Part shown: positions 52,225 to 60,900 of the stretch, in pieces | Layout of the letters: the number at the start of each line of letters is the position of its first letter | Position numbering within the stretch: the stretch's first letter is position 1 | Assembly: GCF_900625025.1 (NCBI RefSeq) | Contig: NZ_LR130575.1 | Location: 124,001-188,000 of the forward strand | Direction: 5' to 3' | Source: Lachnoclostridium sp. Marseille-P6806 | GTDB taxonomy: Bacteria > Bacillota > Clostridia > Lachnospirales > Lachnospiraceae | Length of the DNA: 64,000 nucleotides | Program-made: the position numbers and the translations under genes | The notes under the pieces: model-generated | Told to the model about the DNA's origin: nothing | Databases searched by the model: none | Seen by the model: only the letters and a program-made list of their open reading frames with translations

Positions 52225-53775
52225 ATGGCTAGAATCGTGACGGATTATCTGGAGGAGGCGTATAGCCGGTATCCGGATAAGATTGTAATTGCAGAGGAAG
52301 GAAGAGCGGTTTCTTTCCGGGAACTCAGGGACAGCGCAATGCGCATGGCTTCTTTTTTTATTTCGGCGAAGATATTCAAGAAGCCGATTGCGGTCTACCT
52401 TGATAAAGGTGCGGATGTGGTCTCCTCGTTCATGGGCTGTGCGTACAGTGGAAATTATTATACGGCGATTGATCCGCAGATGCCACCGGCAAGAGTGCAG
52501 AGCATTATACATACGCTGCATCCGGAGTATATAATTACCAGTCGGAAATATGCAGATTGTGTCCGGGAGCTTGTTCCGGGAACTTCTCTTTTACTGTTTG
52601 AAGAGGCGCAGGAGCTGGAGGCTGATGAGCAGGAAGTAAGGCAGTGTACGGCTCGTATTATTGATACAGACGTGCTTTATGTTTTGTTTACATCCGGGTC
52701 TACCGGCGTGCCGAAAGGTGCCATTATCAGTCATCGGGCAGTTATCACTTATATCGAATGGGCCTCTGAGACATTTTCCATTCATTCCGATGAAATTCTG
52801 GCCAATCAGACACCGTTCTATTTCAGCATGTCTGTATTTGATATTTATGTGAGTCTCAGGAATGCCTGCACGATGTTTCTTGTTCCGCGACAGCTTTTTT
52901 CGGAACCGCTTGCTCTGCTTGAATATCTTGACGTCAATCGCATCAGTCTTCTGTATTGGGTTCCGTCAGCCCTTATTCCGGTCGCGAATTCCGGGGCTTT
53001 GAAGCAAAAGTCTCTCCCCTGCCTTAAAAAGGTGCTGTTTGCGGGAGAAGTAATGCCGATGCGGCAGCTCAATCTATGGAGGGAAAGCCTGCCGGAAGTT
53101 TTGTTTGCCGATTTATTCGGTCCGACAGAGGTGACAGATATCTGCACTTATTTTGTGGTGAATCGACAATTCGCGGATGAGGAGTCGCTTCCCATTGGTT
53201 TCCCCTGCAGAAATTCAGATATTCTGGTGCTTACGGATAAGGACTGTCTTGTGGAGAGCAGCCGGACGGATCTTATCGGAGAGCTGTGTGTGCGGGGGAG
53301 TACGCTTGCATACGGTTATTACAATGATCCGCTCAGGACGGCGGAGGTTTTTGTGCAGAATCCGTTGAATCCGTTTTATCCTGAGACAATATACAGAACA
53401 GGAGATCTTGTCCGTTATAATGACAGGGGAGAACTGGAATATATCGGCAGGAAAGATTTTCAGATCAAAATAAACGGTTATCGGATTGAGCTTGGAGAAA
53501 TTGAGACCGCGATATCCTCACTCTCAGAAATTGAAGAAAGCTGCTGTGTTTTTGATGATGAAAATAAGCTTATTATATGTATTTATTCTGGAAAGGCAGA
53601 GAAGCAGAGTATTCGGAAGAAGCTGCGGGGATTGCTGCCGAGATATATGATGCCCCATCGTTATATGAAGCTTGATCATATGCCGCATAACAGCAATGGA
53701 AAAATTGACAGGACGCTGCTAAAGCAAAAGGCAGTCAGTGACGGTTTGTCTCGAATGGGAGAACAAGAATTATGA
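52225..53775 (+). CDS. Amino-acid adenylating enzyme (AMP-binding, DltA-like)
   Basis: ANL-superfamily enzyme of 516 residues that should activate a carboxylic acid as AMP-ester and load it on the carrier protein encoded upstream. Core motifs are visible in order: LFTSGSTGVPKGA (A3), NQTPFYFSMSVFD (A4), FGPTEVTDICTYF (A5), GELCVRGSTLAYGY, YRTGDLVRYNDRG (A7), GRKDFQIKINGYRIELGE (A8) and the catalytic lysine near the C-terminus in NSNGKIDR (A10). The FD in A4 fits amino-acid activation. It is single-domain, without condensation or thioesterase partners in the window. The substrate cannot be read from the motifs by eye. Confidence 0.88.
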   Translation: MARIVTDYLEEAYSRYPDKIVIAEEGRAVSFRELRDSAMRMASFFISAKIFKKPIAVYLDKGADVVSSFMGCAYSGNYYTAIDPQMPPARVQSIIHTLHPEYIITSRKYADCVRELVPGTSLLLFEEAQELEADEQEVRQCTARIIDTDVLYVLFTSGSTGVPKGAIISHRAVITYIEWASETFSIHSDEILANQTPFYFSMSVFDIYVSLRNACTMFLVPRQLFSEPLALLEYLDVNRISLLYWVPSALIPVANSGALKQKSLPCLKKVLFAGEVMPMRQLNLWRESLPEVLFADLFGPTEVTDICTYFVVNRQFADEESLPIGFPCRNSDILVLTDKDCLVESSRTDLIGELCVRGSTLAYGYYNDPLRTAEVFVQNPLNPFYPETIYRTGDLVRYNDRGELEYIGRKDFQIKINGYRIELGEIETAISSLSEIEESCCVFDDENKLIICIYSGKAEKQSIRKKLRGLLPRYMMPHRYMKLDHMPHNSNGKIDRTLLKQKAVSDGLSRMGEQEL

Positions 53776-54467
53776 TCAATGGGAAAAAAGTGGTGTCGAT
53801 GATACCGATTAAACTGAACAGCGAAAGAGTAAAAGACAAAAATATCCGCAGATTTTTTGACGGAAAATATCTGGTAGAATTTATTGCCTCTGCTGCAATG
53901 GGAAGCCGATATCTTGATGAGGTATATGTATATTGCAGTGATGAGCGCATCAGGAATTATATTCCCCAAGAGGTGCGCTTCCTGCAAAGACCCGGATTTC
54001 TGGACGGCAATGACCGGAACTGCAATGACATCATCCGTGAATTCATCAAAGCTGTCGATGCGGATATTTACTGTGTCAACCATGCCACGGCGCCGTTCAC
54101 ATGCAGCGGCAGCATTGATCGATGCATAGAAGCAGTGGGGAATGATAATGAATATGATTCTGCTTTTCTTGTAAGAAAAATACAGACATTTTTCTGGAGC
54201 GACGGAAAACCGGTCAATTTTGATCTGCAGCATTTTCCGAGGACACAGGATCTGGAACCGGTGTATACGGAGACATCCGGAGCGCATGTTTTCACAAGAG
54301 AGGTATTTGAGCGTTTTGACAGAAGAGTAGGGGAGCATCCCTGCCTTGTGGAGACAGGTGAGCTTGAGAGCCTTGACATTGATACAGAGGAGGAGATGAC
54401 AGAGGCACAGGCGATCTATTGGTATATGCAGCAGCAGAAAAAACAGCAGGGGAGGAGCGCAAGGTGA
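53772..54467 (+). CDS. Cytidylyltransferase of the NeuA/KdsB superfamily
   Basis: Protein of 231 residues that probably activates an acidic sugar or related 2-keto acid with CTP. It opens with SMIPIKLNSERVKDKNIR, the NeuA-type nucleotide-binding loop, and continues with CVNHATAPFTCSGSIDRCIEAV, YDSAFLVRKIQTFFW, NFDLQHFPRTQDLEPVYTETSGAHVF and DIDTEEEMTEAQ, closely following CMP-N-acetylneuraminate synthetase-like proteins. NeuB-type synthase genes are not adjacent; instead a DRE-TIM aldolase gene overlaps by 4 bases. The stop of the adenylating gene and this start also overlap by 4 bases. Confidence 0.85.
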   Translation: MINGKKVVSMIPIKLNSERVKDKNIRRFFDGKYLVEFIASAAMGSRYLDEVYVYCSDERIRNYIPQEVRFLQRPGFLDGNDRNCNDIIREFIKAVDADIYCVNHATAPFTCSGSIDRCIEAVGNDNEYDSAFLVRKIQTFFWSDGKPVNFDLQHFPRTQDLEPVYTETSGAHVFTREVFERFDRRVGEHPCLVETGELESLDIDTEEEMTEAQAIYWYMQQQKKQQGRSAR

Positions 54468-55495
54468 GCATACAGATATCGGACTGCACAATTCGCGACG
54501 GCGGATATCTTCTTGCAAAAAATTCAGATCCGGAATTTGTCAAAGGCGTAATTGAGGGTCTTACAGCGGCAGGAATAGATTATATTGAAACCGGATTTCT
54601 GCAGGACGTTGTCATGGGGGAATCCATTGTCTATGAAAATTCAAAGGGAGCCAGGCGATATATCCCGGACGATCGCAGACGCTCGGAATTCGTGGGCTTC
54701 TGTGATAACAGCAGGTATTCGAACAGAAATCTGGATCTTTGTGACGGCAGCTCTTTTACGAATCTTCGTATTTCCTTTGCAAAGCACGAATGTGATGATG
54801 CACTCCGATTCTGCGCAGAGGCAAAAGCAAAGGGATATCATGTATTTGTGCAGCCGATGGATGCGGTCGGCTATTCTTCAAAAGAGCGGGAGCAATTAAT
54901 AAAAACGGTGAATGAGTTTCAGCCGGAGGCTTTGGCCATCGTAGATACGTTCGGTGCGATGTACATGGAAGATCTGGAGAGCATTTTCCGGCAGATGGAT
55001 AAATATTTAGATAAGAATGTGAAGATTGGTCTTCATACGCATAATAATCTTCAGCTGTCCAGTGCTCTGGCGGAAAGGCTGATTGCCATGGCGGCAGAGA
55101 CAGATAGAAGCGTTGCGGTTGACGGCTCCCTGCTCGGGATGGGCAGGGGGGCCGGAAACGCTCACACCGAGATTGTGGCGGATTATATCAATAAATATTA
55201 CGGCGGCCATTATGATATGGAGCTGCTGCTGGAGACAATCGAGAGATATGTTGCGCCGCTTAAAGCGACTGTTCAGTGGGGGTATGATATCCCCATGTTT
55301 ATCTGCGGAACAGAGGGCGCTCATGTTGATAACGTAGAATATCTCAAAAAGCACACGGATTGTAACTGGGTTGATATTCTTCGCGTGATCGACCGGCTGG
55401 ATAAGGATAAGAGAAAGCGGTACGGTAAAGGCTATTCAAAAACGGATTTTTCTTTGATAGCGGAGGAGTACAGGCGGCTCAGGAATCATGAGTGA
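54464..55495 (+). CDS. DRE-TIM metallolyase family aldolase
   Basis: Aldolase of 343 residues in the HMG-CoA lyase / 4-hydroxy-2-oxovalerate aldolase / isopropylmalate synthase superfamily. The DCTIRDGG motif near residue 7 supplies catalytic Asp and Arg, YIETGF follows, the metal-binding LHTHNN is near residue 190 and GMGRGAGNAHTE near 230. It starts at GTG 54464, overlapping the preceding stop as GTGA, with GGGGAGGAG 8 bases upstream. Superfamily chemistry is cleavage or formation of a C-C bond next to a carbonyl or carboxyl group; the actual substrate is unknown. Position between a cytidylyltransferase and a ThDP enzyme suggests a shared keto-acid pathway. Confidence 0.85.
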   Translation: MSIQISDCTIRDGGYLLAKNSDPEFVKGVIEGLTAAGIDYIETGFLQDVVMGESIVYENSKGARRYIPDDRRRSEFVGFCDNSRYSNRNLDLCDGSSFTNLRISFAKHECDDALRFCAEAKAKGYHVFVQPMDAVGYSSKEREQLIKTVNEFQPEALAIVDTFGAMYMEDLESIFRQMDKYLDKNVKIGLHTHNNLQLSSALAERLIAMAAETDRSVAVDGSLLGMGRGAGNAHTEIVADYINKYYGGHYDMELLLETIERYVAPLKATVQWGYDIPMFICGTEGAHVDNVEYLKKHTDCNWVDILRVIDRLDKDKRKRYGKGYSKTDFSLIAEEYRRLRNHE

Positions 55496-56039
55496 GGCGG
55501 GATGGATGAATTGCTCAGAATATTTGGTGGATTTTCTGATACATAAAGGCGTGACGGATGTCTTCGGGTATGCCGGAGGGTATATCGTACCGTTTATGGA
55601 TGCTCTCCATGATCGGAAGGAAGAGATTACCGCGCATGTCTGTTACAATGAACAGGGGTGTTCTTTCGCGGCGAATGGCTATGCACGTCTCAAGGGCGAG
55701 CTGGGAGTGTATTTTACGACTTCCGGTCCCGGAGCGGTCAATGCGCTGGGAGGTTTGGCGGATGCCTGGTTTGACAGCGTCCCCCTGCTTGGAATATGCG
55801 GAAATATTCCCACAAATGAACAGAAAGGCTATTCCGGAATACGCCAGAACGGTTTTCAGGAAATGGATATTGTTTCTGTGACACGAACGATAACAAAGTA
55901 TGCGGTTACGCCCAATAGTGCGGCTGAGTTTCCGGAAATTATAGAGCGGGCATACAATATAGCGACTCTGGGCAGAAAGGGAGGAGTTATCATTGATTTT
56001 CCATTTGACATCCAAAAAGCCGATATTAGTTGTCGGTAA
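55488..56039 (+). CDS. ThDP-dependent enzyme, N-terminal (Pyr) domain piece
   Basis: First part of an acetolactate-synthase-like enzyme: 183 residues covering the pyrimidine-binding domain. Catalytic Glu55 is in CYNEQGCSFAANGYAR, followed by TSGPGAVNALGGLADAW, PLLGICG and GGVIIDFPFDIQKA. The frame then stops at 56039, where relatives continue through a linker into the central domain. The rest is encoded in another frame from 55993. An ATG at 55506 is an alternative start. Alone it cannot be active, since the cofactor binds between this domain and the diphosphate domain. Either it pairs with the next product or the gene is broken. Confidence 0.8.
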   Translation: MSEAGWMNCSEYLVDFLIHKGVTDVFGYAGGYIVPFMDALHDRKEEITAHVCYNEQGCSFAANGYARLKGELGVYFTTSGPGAVNALGGLADAWFDSVPLLGICGNIPTNEQKGYSGIRQNGFQEMDIVSVTRTITKYAVTPNSAAEFPEIIERAYNIATLGRKGGVIIDFPFDIQKADISCR

Positions 56040-57102
56040 CGGCGTTCGCTCTGCGGAGGCAAAGAAGCTACTGCTGGAATTTGCCGAAAAGACGTCGATC
56101 CCTGTTCTGACGACAATGAACGGGGTCGATCTGATACAGGATGAACTCAGAATCGGATTTATAGGCGTTTACGGCAATCGCGCAGCCAATATGATCGTTA
56201 ATTCAGCGGATCTTGTCATCGCGGTCGGTGCTCGATTGGGACTCAGACAGGTTGGAAATGCGAAAGCCTTTTTTGCGCCGAACGCAAGGCTGATCCGTGC
56301 AGATATTGATCAGTATGAGCTTTCGCGATCCATTAAGGAAGATGAAGAAAAATATCTGATTGATGCCGCAAAGTTTCTTCAGGAGCTGCTTGGGGAGGAA
56401 ATTCCTCGCTACGATGCGTGGAAGAGAAGATGCTTTGCGGTGAAAGAGCTCCTGGCTGAAACAGATCAGGAGCCCGGCAATCTGTGTATTAGAAAAATAG
56501 CGGAGCTGCTTCCGCCGGATCCGGTGATTGCAGTCGATGTCGGACAGAACCTTTGCTGGTCGGCACAGTCTTTTTCGCTCAAGGGGCAGAGGGGACGGAT
56601 ACTGATCGGCGGAGGATATGGCTCCATGGGCTGCGCATTACCGTTTGCGATCGGCGCATCCATTGCGGAAAGTAAAGGGACCGTATATTGCGTTACCGGT
56701 GATGGCGGTCTTCAGATGAATATTCAGGAGCTGCAGGTGGTTGTGCGGGAGCAGCTTCCGATCAAAATTCTTGTGCTTAATAATCATGTTCTCGGAAAGA
56801 TAAGCGAGATTCAGCAGTTTTCCTATGACTGCCGTTATGCTCAGACGACGCGGGAGAGCGGATACACGGTGCCGGATTTCAGGAGAATTGCCGAAGCCTA
56901 CGGGATCAGGGCGGTTTCTGTTGACAGTTTCATGGAACTGGAAAATTATCGCGCGTGGCTGTCGGATAAAACGCCCTGCCTGATTGATATCTGTCTGGAA
57001 GAGGACAGCCGGTTGATTCCTAAAGTCAACTGGAACTCCAATCAGATTCTGCCCGAAATTGATGCGATGCTGCAAAAAAAGGCAGAGGAACTTTTGATGT
57101 GA
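55993..57102 (+). CDS. ThDP-dependent enzyme, central and PP domain piece
   Basis: Second part of the same enzyme, 369 residues: central domain from KKPILVVGNGVRSAEAKK, then the diphosphate domain with GGGYGSMGCALPFAIGA and the metal motif GDGGLQMNIQEL to LNNHVLG (about residues 235-265). Translation could begin at TTG 55993, which has AAAGGGAGGAG (55976-55986) 6 bases upstream, so it may be made as a separate subunit. The 14 bases AAAAAGCCGATATT (56014-56027) are read as QKADI in the first frame and KKPIL in this one. About 40 linker residues found in relatives are missing at that point. Confidence 0.8.
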   Translation: MIFHLTSKKPILVVGNGVRSAEAKKLLLEFAEKTSIPVLTTMNGVDLIQDELRIGFIGVYGNRAANMIVNSADLVIAVGARLGLRQVGNAKAFFAPNARLIRADIDQYELSRSIKEDEEKYLIDAAKFLQELLGEEIPRYDAWKRRCFAVKELLAETDQEPGNLCIRKIAELLPPDPVIAVDVGQNLCWSAQSFSLKGQRGRILIGGGYGSMGCALPFAIGASIAESKGTVYCVTGDGGLQMNIQELQVVVREQLPIKILVLNNHVLGKISEIQQFSYDCRYAQTTRESGYTVPDFRRIAEAYGIRAVSVDSFMELENYRAWLSDKTPCLIDICLEEDSRLIPKVNWNSNQILPEIDAMLQKKAEELLM

Positions 57103-57108
57103 GGATAT

Positions 57109-58191
57109 ATGAAAATCGTTTCTTCTACAGGACAAGGGTTTACCGGATCTACGGCAATTACCGATCTGATCAGTGAATATTCTTCGGCAAGAACATGTGA
57201 AAGCCATGGCTATGAACTGAAATTTTTTCATGATCCGCAGGGGATTTTCCATCTGTATCAATATCTTGTAAAGTGCTCGATTCCGGGAGCAAGGTATGCG
57301 GCTGTTAGAGATTATTACCATAGGTGCCAGACATGGGCAGCTTCCGGAGCGCGCATGAATTACGAGATTTTTTTTGATGGGCATTTTATGGAGTACACAA
57401 AAGCTTATTTAGAGGATCTCGGAGGTGAGAGCTACTACCTGATTCATGACACGTCGGGGATGACACAGTTGCAGCAATTCATATCCAGAGTTGTAAATAA
57501 ACTGTATTACCTGCTGGCCGGGCTGCGCTATAAGAAAGAATATGGAAAACAGCCGATCAGACCCTTGAATCTCTTTTCCCGAATGGAAAAGAATTATATG
57601 TATCTTCTGGATGAAAAATCCTTCGAGGAAAAGACGCGAGCATATATGATGCGCCTGTTTGAAAATATTTCCGACAGGGAGTTTTTTAATATTCATGAAT
57701 TGATCCCGGTACATATGATTGACGAATGCGGCAGATATTTCCGCGATCTGTATGTTATTGCGACAGAACGGGACCCGAGAGATATTTTTCTGACGGCGCG
57801 GCATCTCTGGCTGACGCCGGATTATCCCTGCTACGATGTTGAGGTATTTTGCAAATATTACCGCTGGACAAGAACTTTGATTCGGAAAGCGGAAAATATC
57901 AGAGTTCTGTATGTACAGTTTGAGGACCTCGTTTTTGCATATGATGCGACAGTGAAACAGATTGAGAATTTTCTCGGGCTCAGGGCAGAGGATCATATTT
58001 ATCCTAAAAAATTTTTCATTCCGGAGGCCTCGGGCAGAAATTGCAATCTGAAAAACAAATTTCCGGAGGAAGCGGAGAATATACGGATCATTGAACGGGA
58101 ATTATCGGAATGGCTGTATAATTTTGACGAGCAGAATACGACGGATGCTGCCGTAGGGGAAAATAATGATGCTGATTCGCGTTTTAAATAA
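57109..58191 (+). CDS. Sulfotransferase-like protein
   Basis: Protein of 360 residues with features of PAPS-dependent sulfotransferases: an N-terminal P-loop-like SSTGQGFTGSTAITDL, a later VIATERDPRDIFLTARH resembling the 3'-phosphate-binding region, and VLYVQFEDLVF, followed by an Asn/Lys-rich C-terminal segment. The rest is helical with many Tyr and Phe. If correct it would put a sulfate group on the glycan or lipid-linked intermediate. Distant kinase-like P-loop proteins are an alternative. It starts 6 bases after the ThDP gene and overlaps the ABC flippase by 26 bases. Confidence 0.65.
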   Translation: MKIVSSTGQGFTGSTAITDLISEYSSARTCESHGYELKFFHDPQGIFHLYQYLVKCSIPGARYAAVRDYYHRCQTWAASGARMNYEIFFDGHFMEYTKAYLEDLGGESYYLIHDTSGMTQLQQFISRVVNKLYYLLAGLRYKKEYGKQPIRPLNLFSRMEKNYMYLLDEKSFEEKTRAYMMRLFENISDREFFNIHELIPVHMIDECGRYFRDLYVIATERDPRDIFLTARHLWLTPDYPCYDVEVFCKYYRWTRTLIRKAENIRVLYVQFEDLVFAYDATVKQIENFLGLRAEDHIYPKKFFIPEASGRNCNLKNKFPEEAENIRIIERELSEWLYNFDEQNTTDAAVGENNDADSRFK

Positions 58192-59971
58192 ATTCAGGCG
58201 CATTCTTTCCGGAAAACAAAAGAAATATATCATATTTCTTGTATTGATTATGATCCTGGGGAGTTTTTTGGAGACGGTTTCCGTCTCGTTTATTCTTCCC
58301 TTTGTAGAGGCGATCATGAGCCCGCAGGAGATCATGTCAAATCCTGCTGTCCGTTCCTTCTGCAACCTGTTTTCTGTCAGGGATTACCGGCAGCTGCTGA
58401 TGCTTATGTCGCTGGGGATGGCGCTGGTTTATCTTTTGAAAAATGCCTTTCTTCTGTTTCAGCTTACCATTCAGAATCGTTTTGTATTCGGCAGTATGTT
58501 TGAAATGCAGAAAGAATTGCTGCGCACTTATTTGGCACGTCCTTACGAATATTATCTGGGGGTCAATTCGGGAGAAATTCTCCGGGTCATCGGAAAGGAT
58601 ACCGAATTCGCGTTCAATAATCTCTCATATGGTCTGACACTTCTTTCGGAGCTGGTTGTTTCTTTTGCTCTGATGCTGACAGTTTTTGTGATTTCTCCGA
58701 AGATTACACTTGCAATCGGCGGCCTGATCCTGCTTTTGGTGCTTCTGCTTCACAGAATTATCCGGCCCTTTTTGAAGAGTGCGGGTGTCACATATCAAAA
58801 TTCTTATGCCGGGATGTATCAGTGGATACTGCAGTCAATTCAGGGGATCAAAGAGGTTAAAATTTCTCAGAGTGAAAACTATTTTGAGAAGAAATTCGAG
58901 CAGGATGGGAGAGCTTATGTAAGAAGCCGGTATCTGCATCTGACACTGAGCGTTACCCCCCGCTATGCGATTGAAGCGATTGCCATGAGTGTTTTTTTTG
59001 TGGCGATGTATCTTATGATTGCGGATGGTGTTGTGGTGAAAGAAATCCTGCCGGTCATCTCTGTCATTGCGATGGTCGCGATACGGCTTTTGCCTGCGGC
59101 GAATAAAATTTCAAACAGCATGGCAGGAATGACGTTTGGCGAACCGGCTCTGGATAAGCTGCTGCTGAATCTTAACCGCATTGAAAGCTACAACTCGGAT
59201 AAGAAGCACGGATTCCGTGCGGGGGCAGGAGAGGAAAAAGAGCAGGGATCAGAGAGGAAAGCGAAGACGCAGAGAAGCATCTGCGGTTTTTCTGACAGGA
59301 TTGAGTTGCAGGATATCAGCTATGCTTATCCGTCGGGAGCAGAAAATGTATTGGAACATGTCAATGTCACGCTGAAGCGAGGGCTTTCTTTCGGCATTGT
59401 GGGTGCGTCGGGAGCGGGAAAGACTACGTTGATTGATATTGCCTTAGGTCTTTTGGAGCCCCAAAGCGGTCAGGTTATTGTCGATGGAACGGATATCCGG
59501 GAGGACATCAGCGGCTGGCTTGCGAGGATCGGCTATATTCCGCAGTCGATTTTTATGCTGGACGGGAGTATACGGGAGAACGTAGCGTTTGGCTGTTCTG
59601 AAGATGAGATCAGCGATGAGAAAATCTGGAGGGCGCTTCGGGAGGCCTCTCTTGAGACTTTTGTCCGTTCACTTCCCGACGGACTGGACACACAAATCGG
59701 AGAGCGGGGAACGCGCCTCTCAGGAGGGCAGAGGCAGAGAGTCGGCATTGCGAGGGCTCTTTATGCTGATCCGGAGATTCTGTTATTTGATGAAGCAACA
59801 TCTGCACTGGACAATGAAACCGAGTCAAATATCATGGAGGCTATCCATGCACTGCAGGGAAAAAAGACCATGATTATCATTGCCCACCGTCTTTCAACGA
59901 TTGAGGGCTGCGACGTGGTTTTACGGGTTGAGGGCAAAGGAATTCGGGTGGAACGGAAAGAAGAGCGATGA
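58166..59971 (+). CDS. ABC-type lipid-linked glycan flippase, PglK-like
   Basis: Fused transmembrane-ATPase half transporter of 601 residues. Six membrane helices cover about residues 15-320, followed by an ATPase with Walker A GASGAGKTT, signature LSGGQRQRV, Walker B ILLFDEATSALD and the H-loop in IIIAHRLST. Overall layout matches PglK-type flippases that move undecaprenyl-diphosphate-linked oligosaccharide across the membrane. A charged linker near residues 345-370 is longer than usual. The gene lies among glycan synthesis genes and no Wzx flippase is seen, which supports this role, although peptide export is possible. Confidence 0.82.
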   Translation: MMLIRVLNKFRRILSGKQKKYIIFLVLIMILGSFLETVSVSFILPFVEAIMSPQEIMSNPAVRSFCNLFSVRDYRQLLMLMSLGMALVYLLKNAFLLFQLTIQNRFVFGSMFEMQKELLRTYLARPYEYYLGVNSGEILRVIGKDTEFAFNNLSYGLTLLSELVVSFALMLTVFVISPKITLAIGGLILLLVLLLHRIIRPFLKSAGVTYQNSYAGMYQWILQSIQGIKEVKISQSENYFEKKFEQDGRAYVRSRYLHLTLSVTPRYAIEAIAMSVFFVAMYLMIADGVVVKEILPVISVIAMVAIRLLPAANKISNSMAGMTFGEPALDKLLLNLNRIESYNSDKKHGFRAGAGEEKEQGSERKAKTQRSICGFSDRIELQDISYAYPSGAENVLEHVNVTLKRGLSFGIVGASGAGKTTLIDIALGLLEPQSGQVIVDGTDIREDISGWLARIGYIPQSIFMLDGSIRENVAFGCSEDEISDEKIWRALREASLETFVRSLPDGLDTQIGERGTRLSGGQRQRVGIARALYADPEILLFDEATSALDNETESNIMEAIHALQGKKTMIIIAHRLSTIEGCDVVLRVEGKGIRVERKEER

Positions 59972-60873
59972 TTGAATACTTAGTGATGGATGTCGATGGG
60001 AGTTTGACAGACGGGAAAGTATATATCGGGAATGAGGGGGAGTTGTTTAAGGCGTTTTCCGTCAAAGACGGATATGCATTCCGCTATCTCTTAGAGCCGA
60101 GCGGGATAGAGCCGGTTGTCATTACTGCCCGGGAAAGCCGTATAGTAGAGAAGCGCTGTGCAGAGTTGGGAATACGACAGGTACTGCAGGGGAGAACTGA
60201 TAAGATGGAGGCTCTCAGGAGCGTTTTGCCCTCCGCAGAGGCGTTGCAGAGATGCGCATACTTCGGAGACGACAGTTTGGATCTCGTATGCATGAAAGTG
60301 CTCAGAGAGGCCGGGGGAGTATCAGGCTGTCCCGCGGATGCGATTCCGGAGGTGAGGGCTGCGGCCGACTATGTATGCTTTTCCAGGGCAGGAGACGGAG
60401 CGCTTCGTGAATTTGCCGAGTGGCTGGTTTCTCTTCGGGAAAAAACGAATGAAAGAAAGATATCTTCGCGAGTTGAACAGGCGATTTCTTTTCTGGGGAA
60501 TCTGGATCGGACGAAATTGCAGCCGGGTCGCTTCACAGTGAATGACGACTTTTATTATACAGTACAGGAGTATGATACACGGGAGAGTGCGGAGTGCCGG
60601 CTGGAGTCGCATCGGAAATATATTGATATTCAGTGGATTATCCGGGGAACTGAAGAAATTGATATTGCCCCTACATCGACACTTCAGAGGAAAACGCCAT
60701 ATGATCCGGAGAAAGATATCGAATTTTGGAACGAACCGGTAAGGATGGCACAAATTGTTCTCCGCGAGGAGGGATATGCTGTTTTTTATCCGGGAGATGC
60801 GCACAGAGGCTGCGTGAAGGTCGGAAAATCCTGCAGAATCCTGAAGCTGGTAGGCAAGGTGAGGTGCTGTTAA
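59968..60873 (+). CDS. Fusion of KdsC-like HAD phosphatase and YhcH domain
   Basis: Protein of 301 residues with two domains. Residues 1-155 are a HAD phosphatase of the KDO-8-phosphate phosphatase type: VMDVDGSLTDG with Asp8 and Asp10, FSVKDGYAF, VITARES, and YFGDDSLDL. Residues 163-300 are a YhcH/YjgK/YiaL domain: SRVEQAISFLGN, SHRKYIDIQWIIRG, FYPGDAHRG. KdsC acts in KDO and, with relatives, sialic-acid pathways, and YhcH is linked to sialic-acid anomer or catabolic steps, so the fusion points to an acidic 2-keto sugar. It overlaps the flippase gene by 4 bases. Confidence 0.85.
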   Translation: MIEYLVMDVDGSLTDGKVYIGNEGELFKAFSVKDGYAFRYLLEPSGIEPVVITARESRIVEKRCAELGIRQVLQGRTDKMEALRSVLPSAEALQRCAYFGDDSLDLVCMKVLREAGGVSGCPADAIPEVRAAADYVCFSRAGDGALREFAEWLVSLREKTNERKISSRVEQAISFLGNLDRTKLQPGRFTVNDDFYYTVQEYDTRESAECRLESHRKYIDIQWIIRGTEEIDIAPTSTLQRKTPYDPEKDIEFWNEPVRMAQIVLREEGYAVFYPGDAHRGCVKVGKSCRILKLVGKVRCC

Positions 60874-60900
60874 ATACCGGAAGAGGAGTGGTTTTATCGC

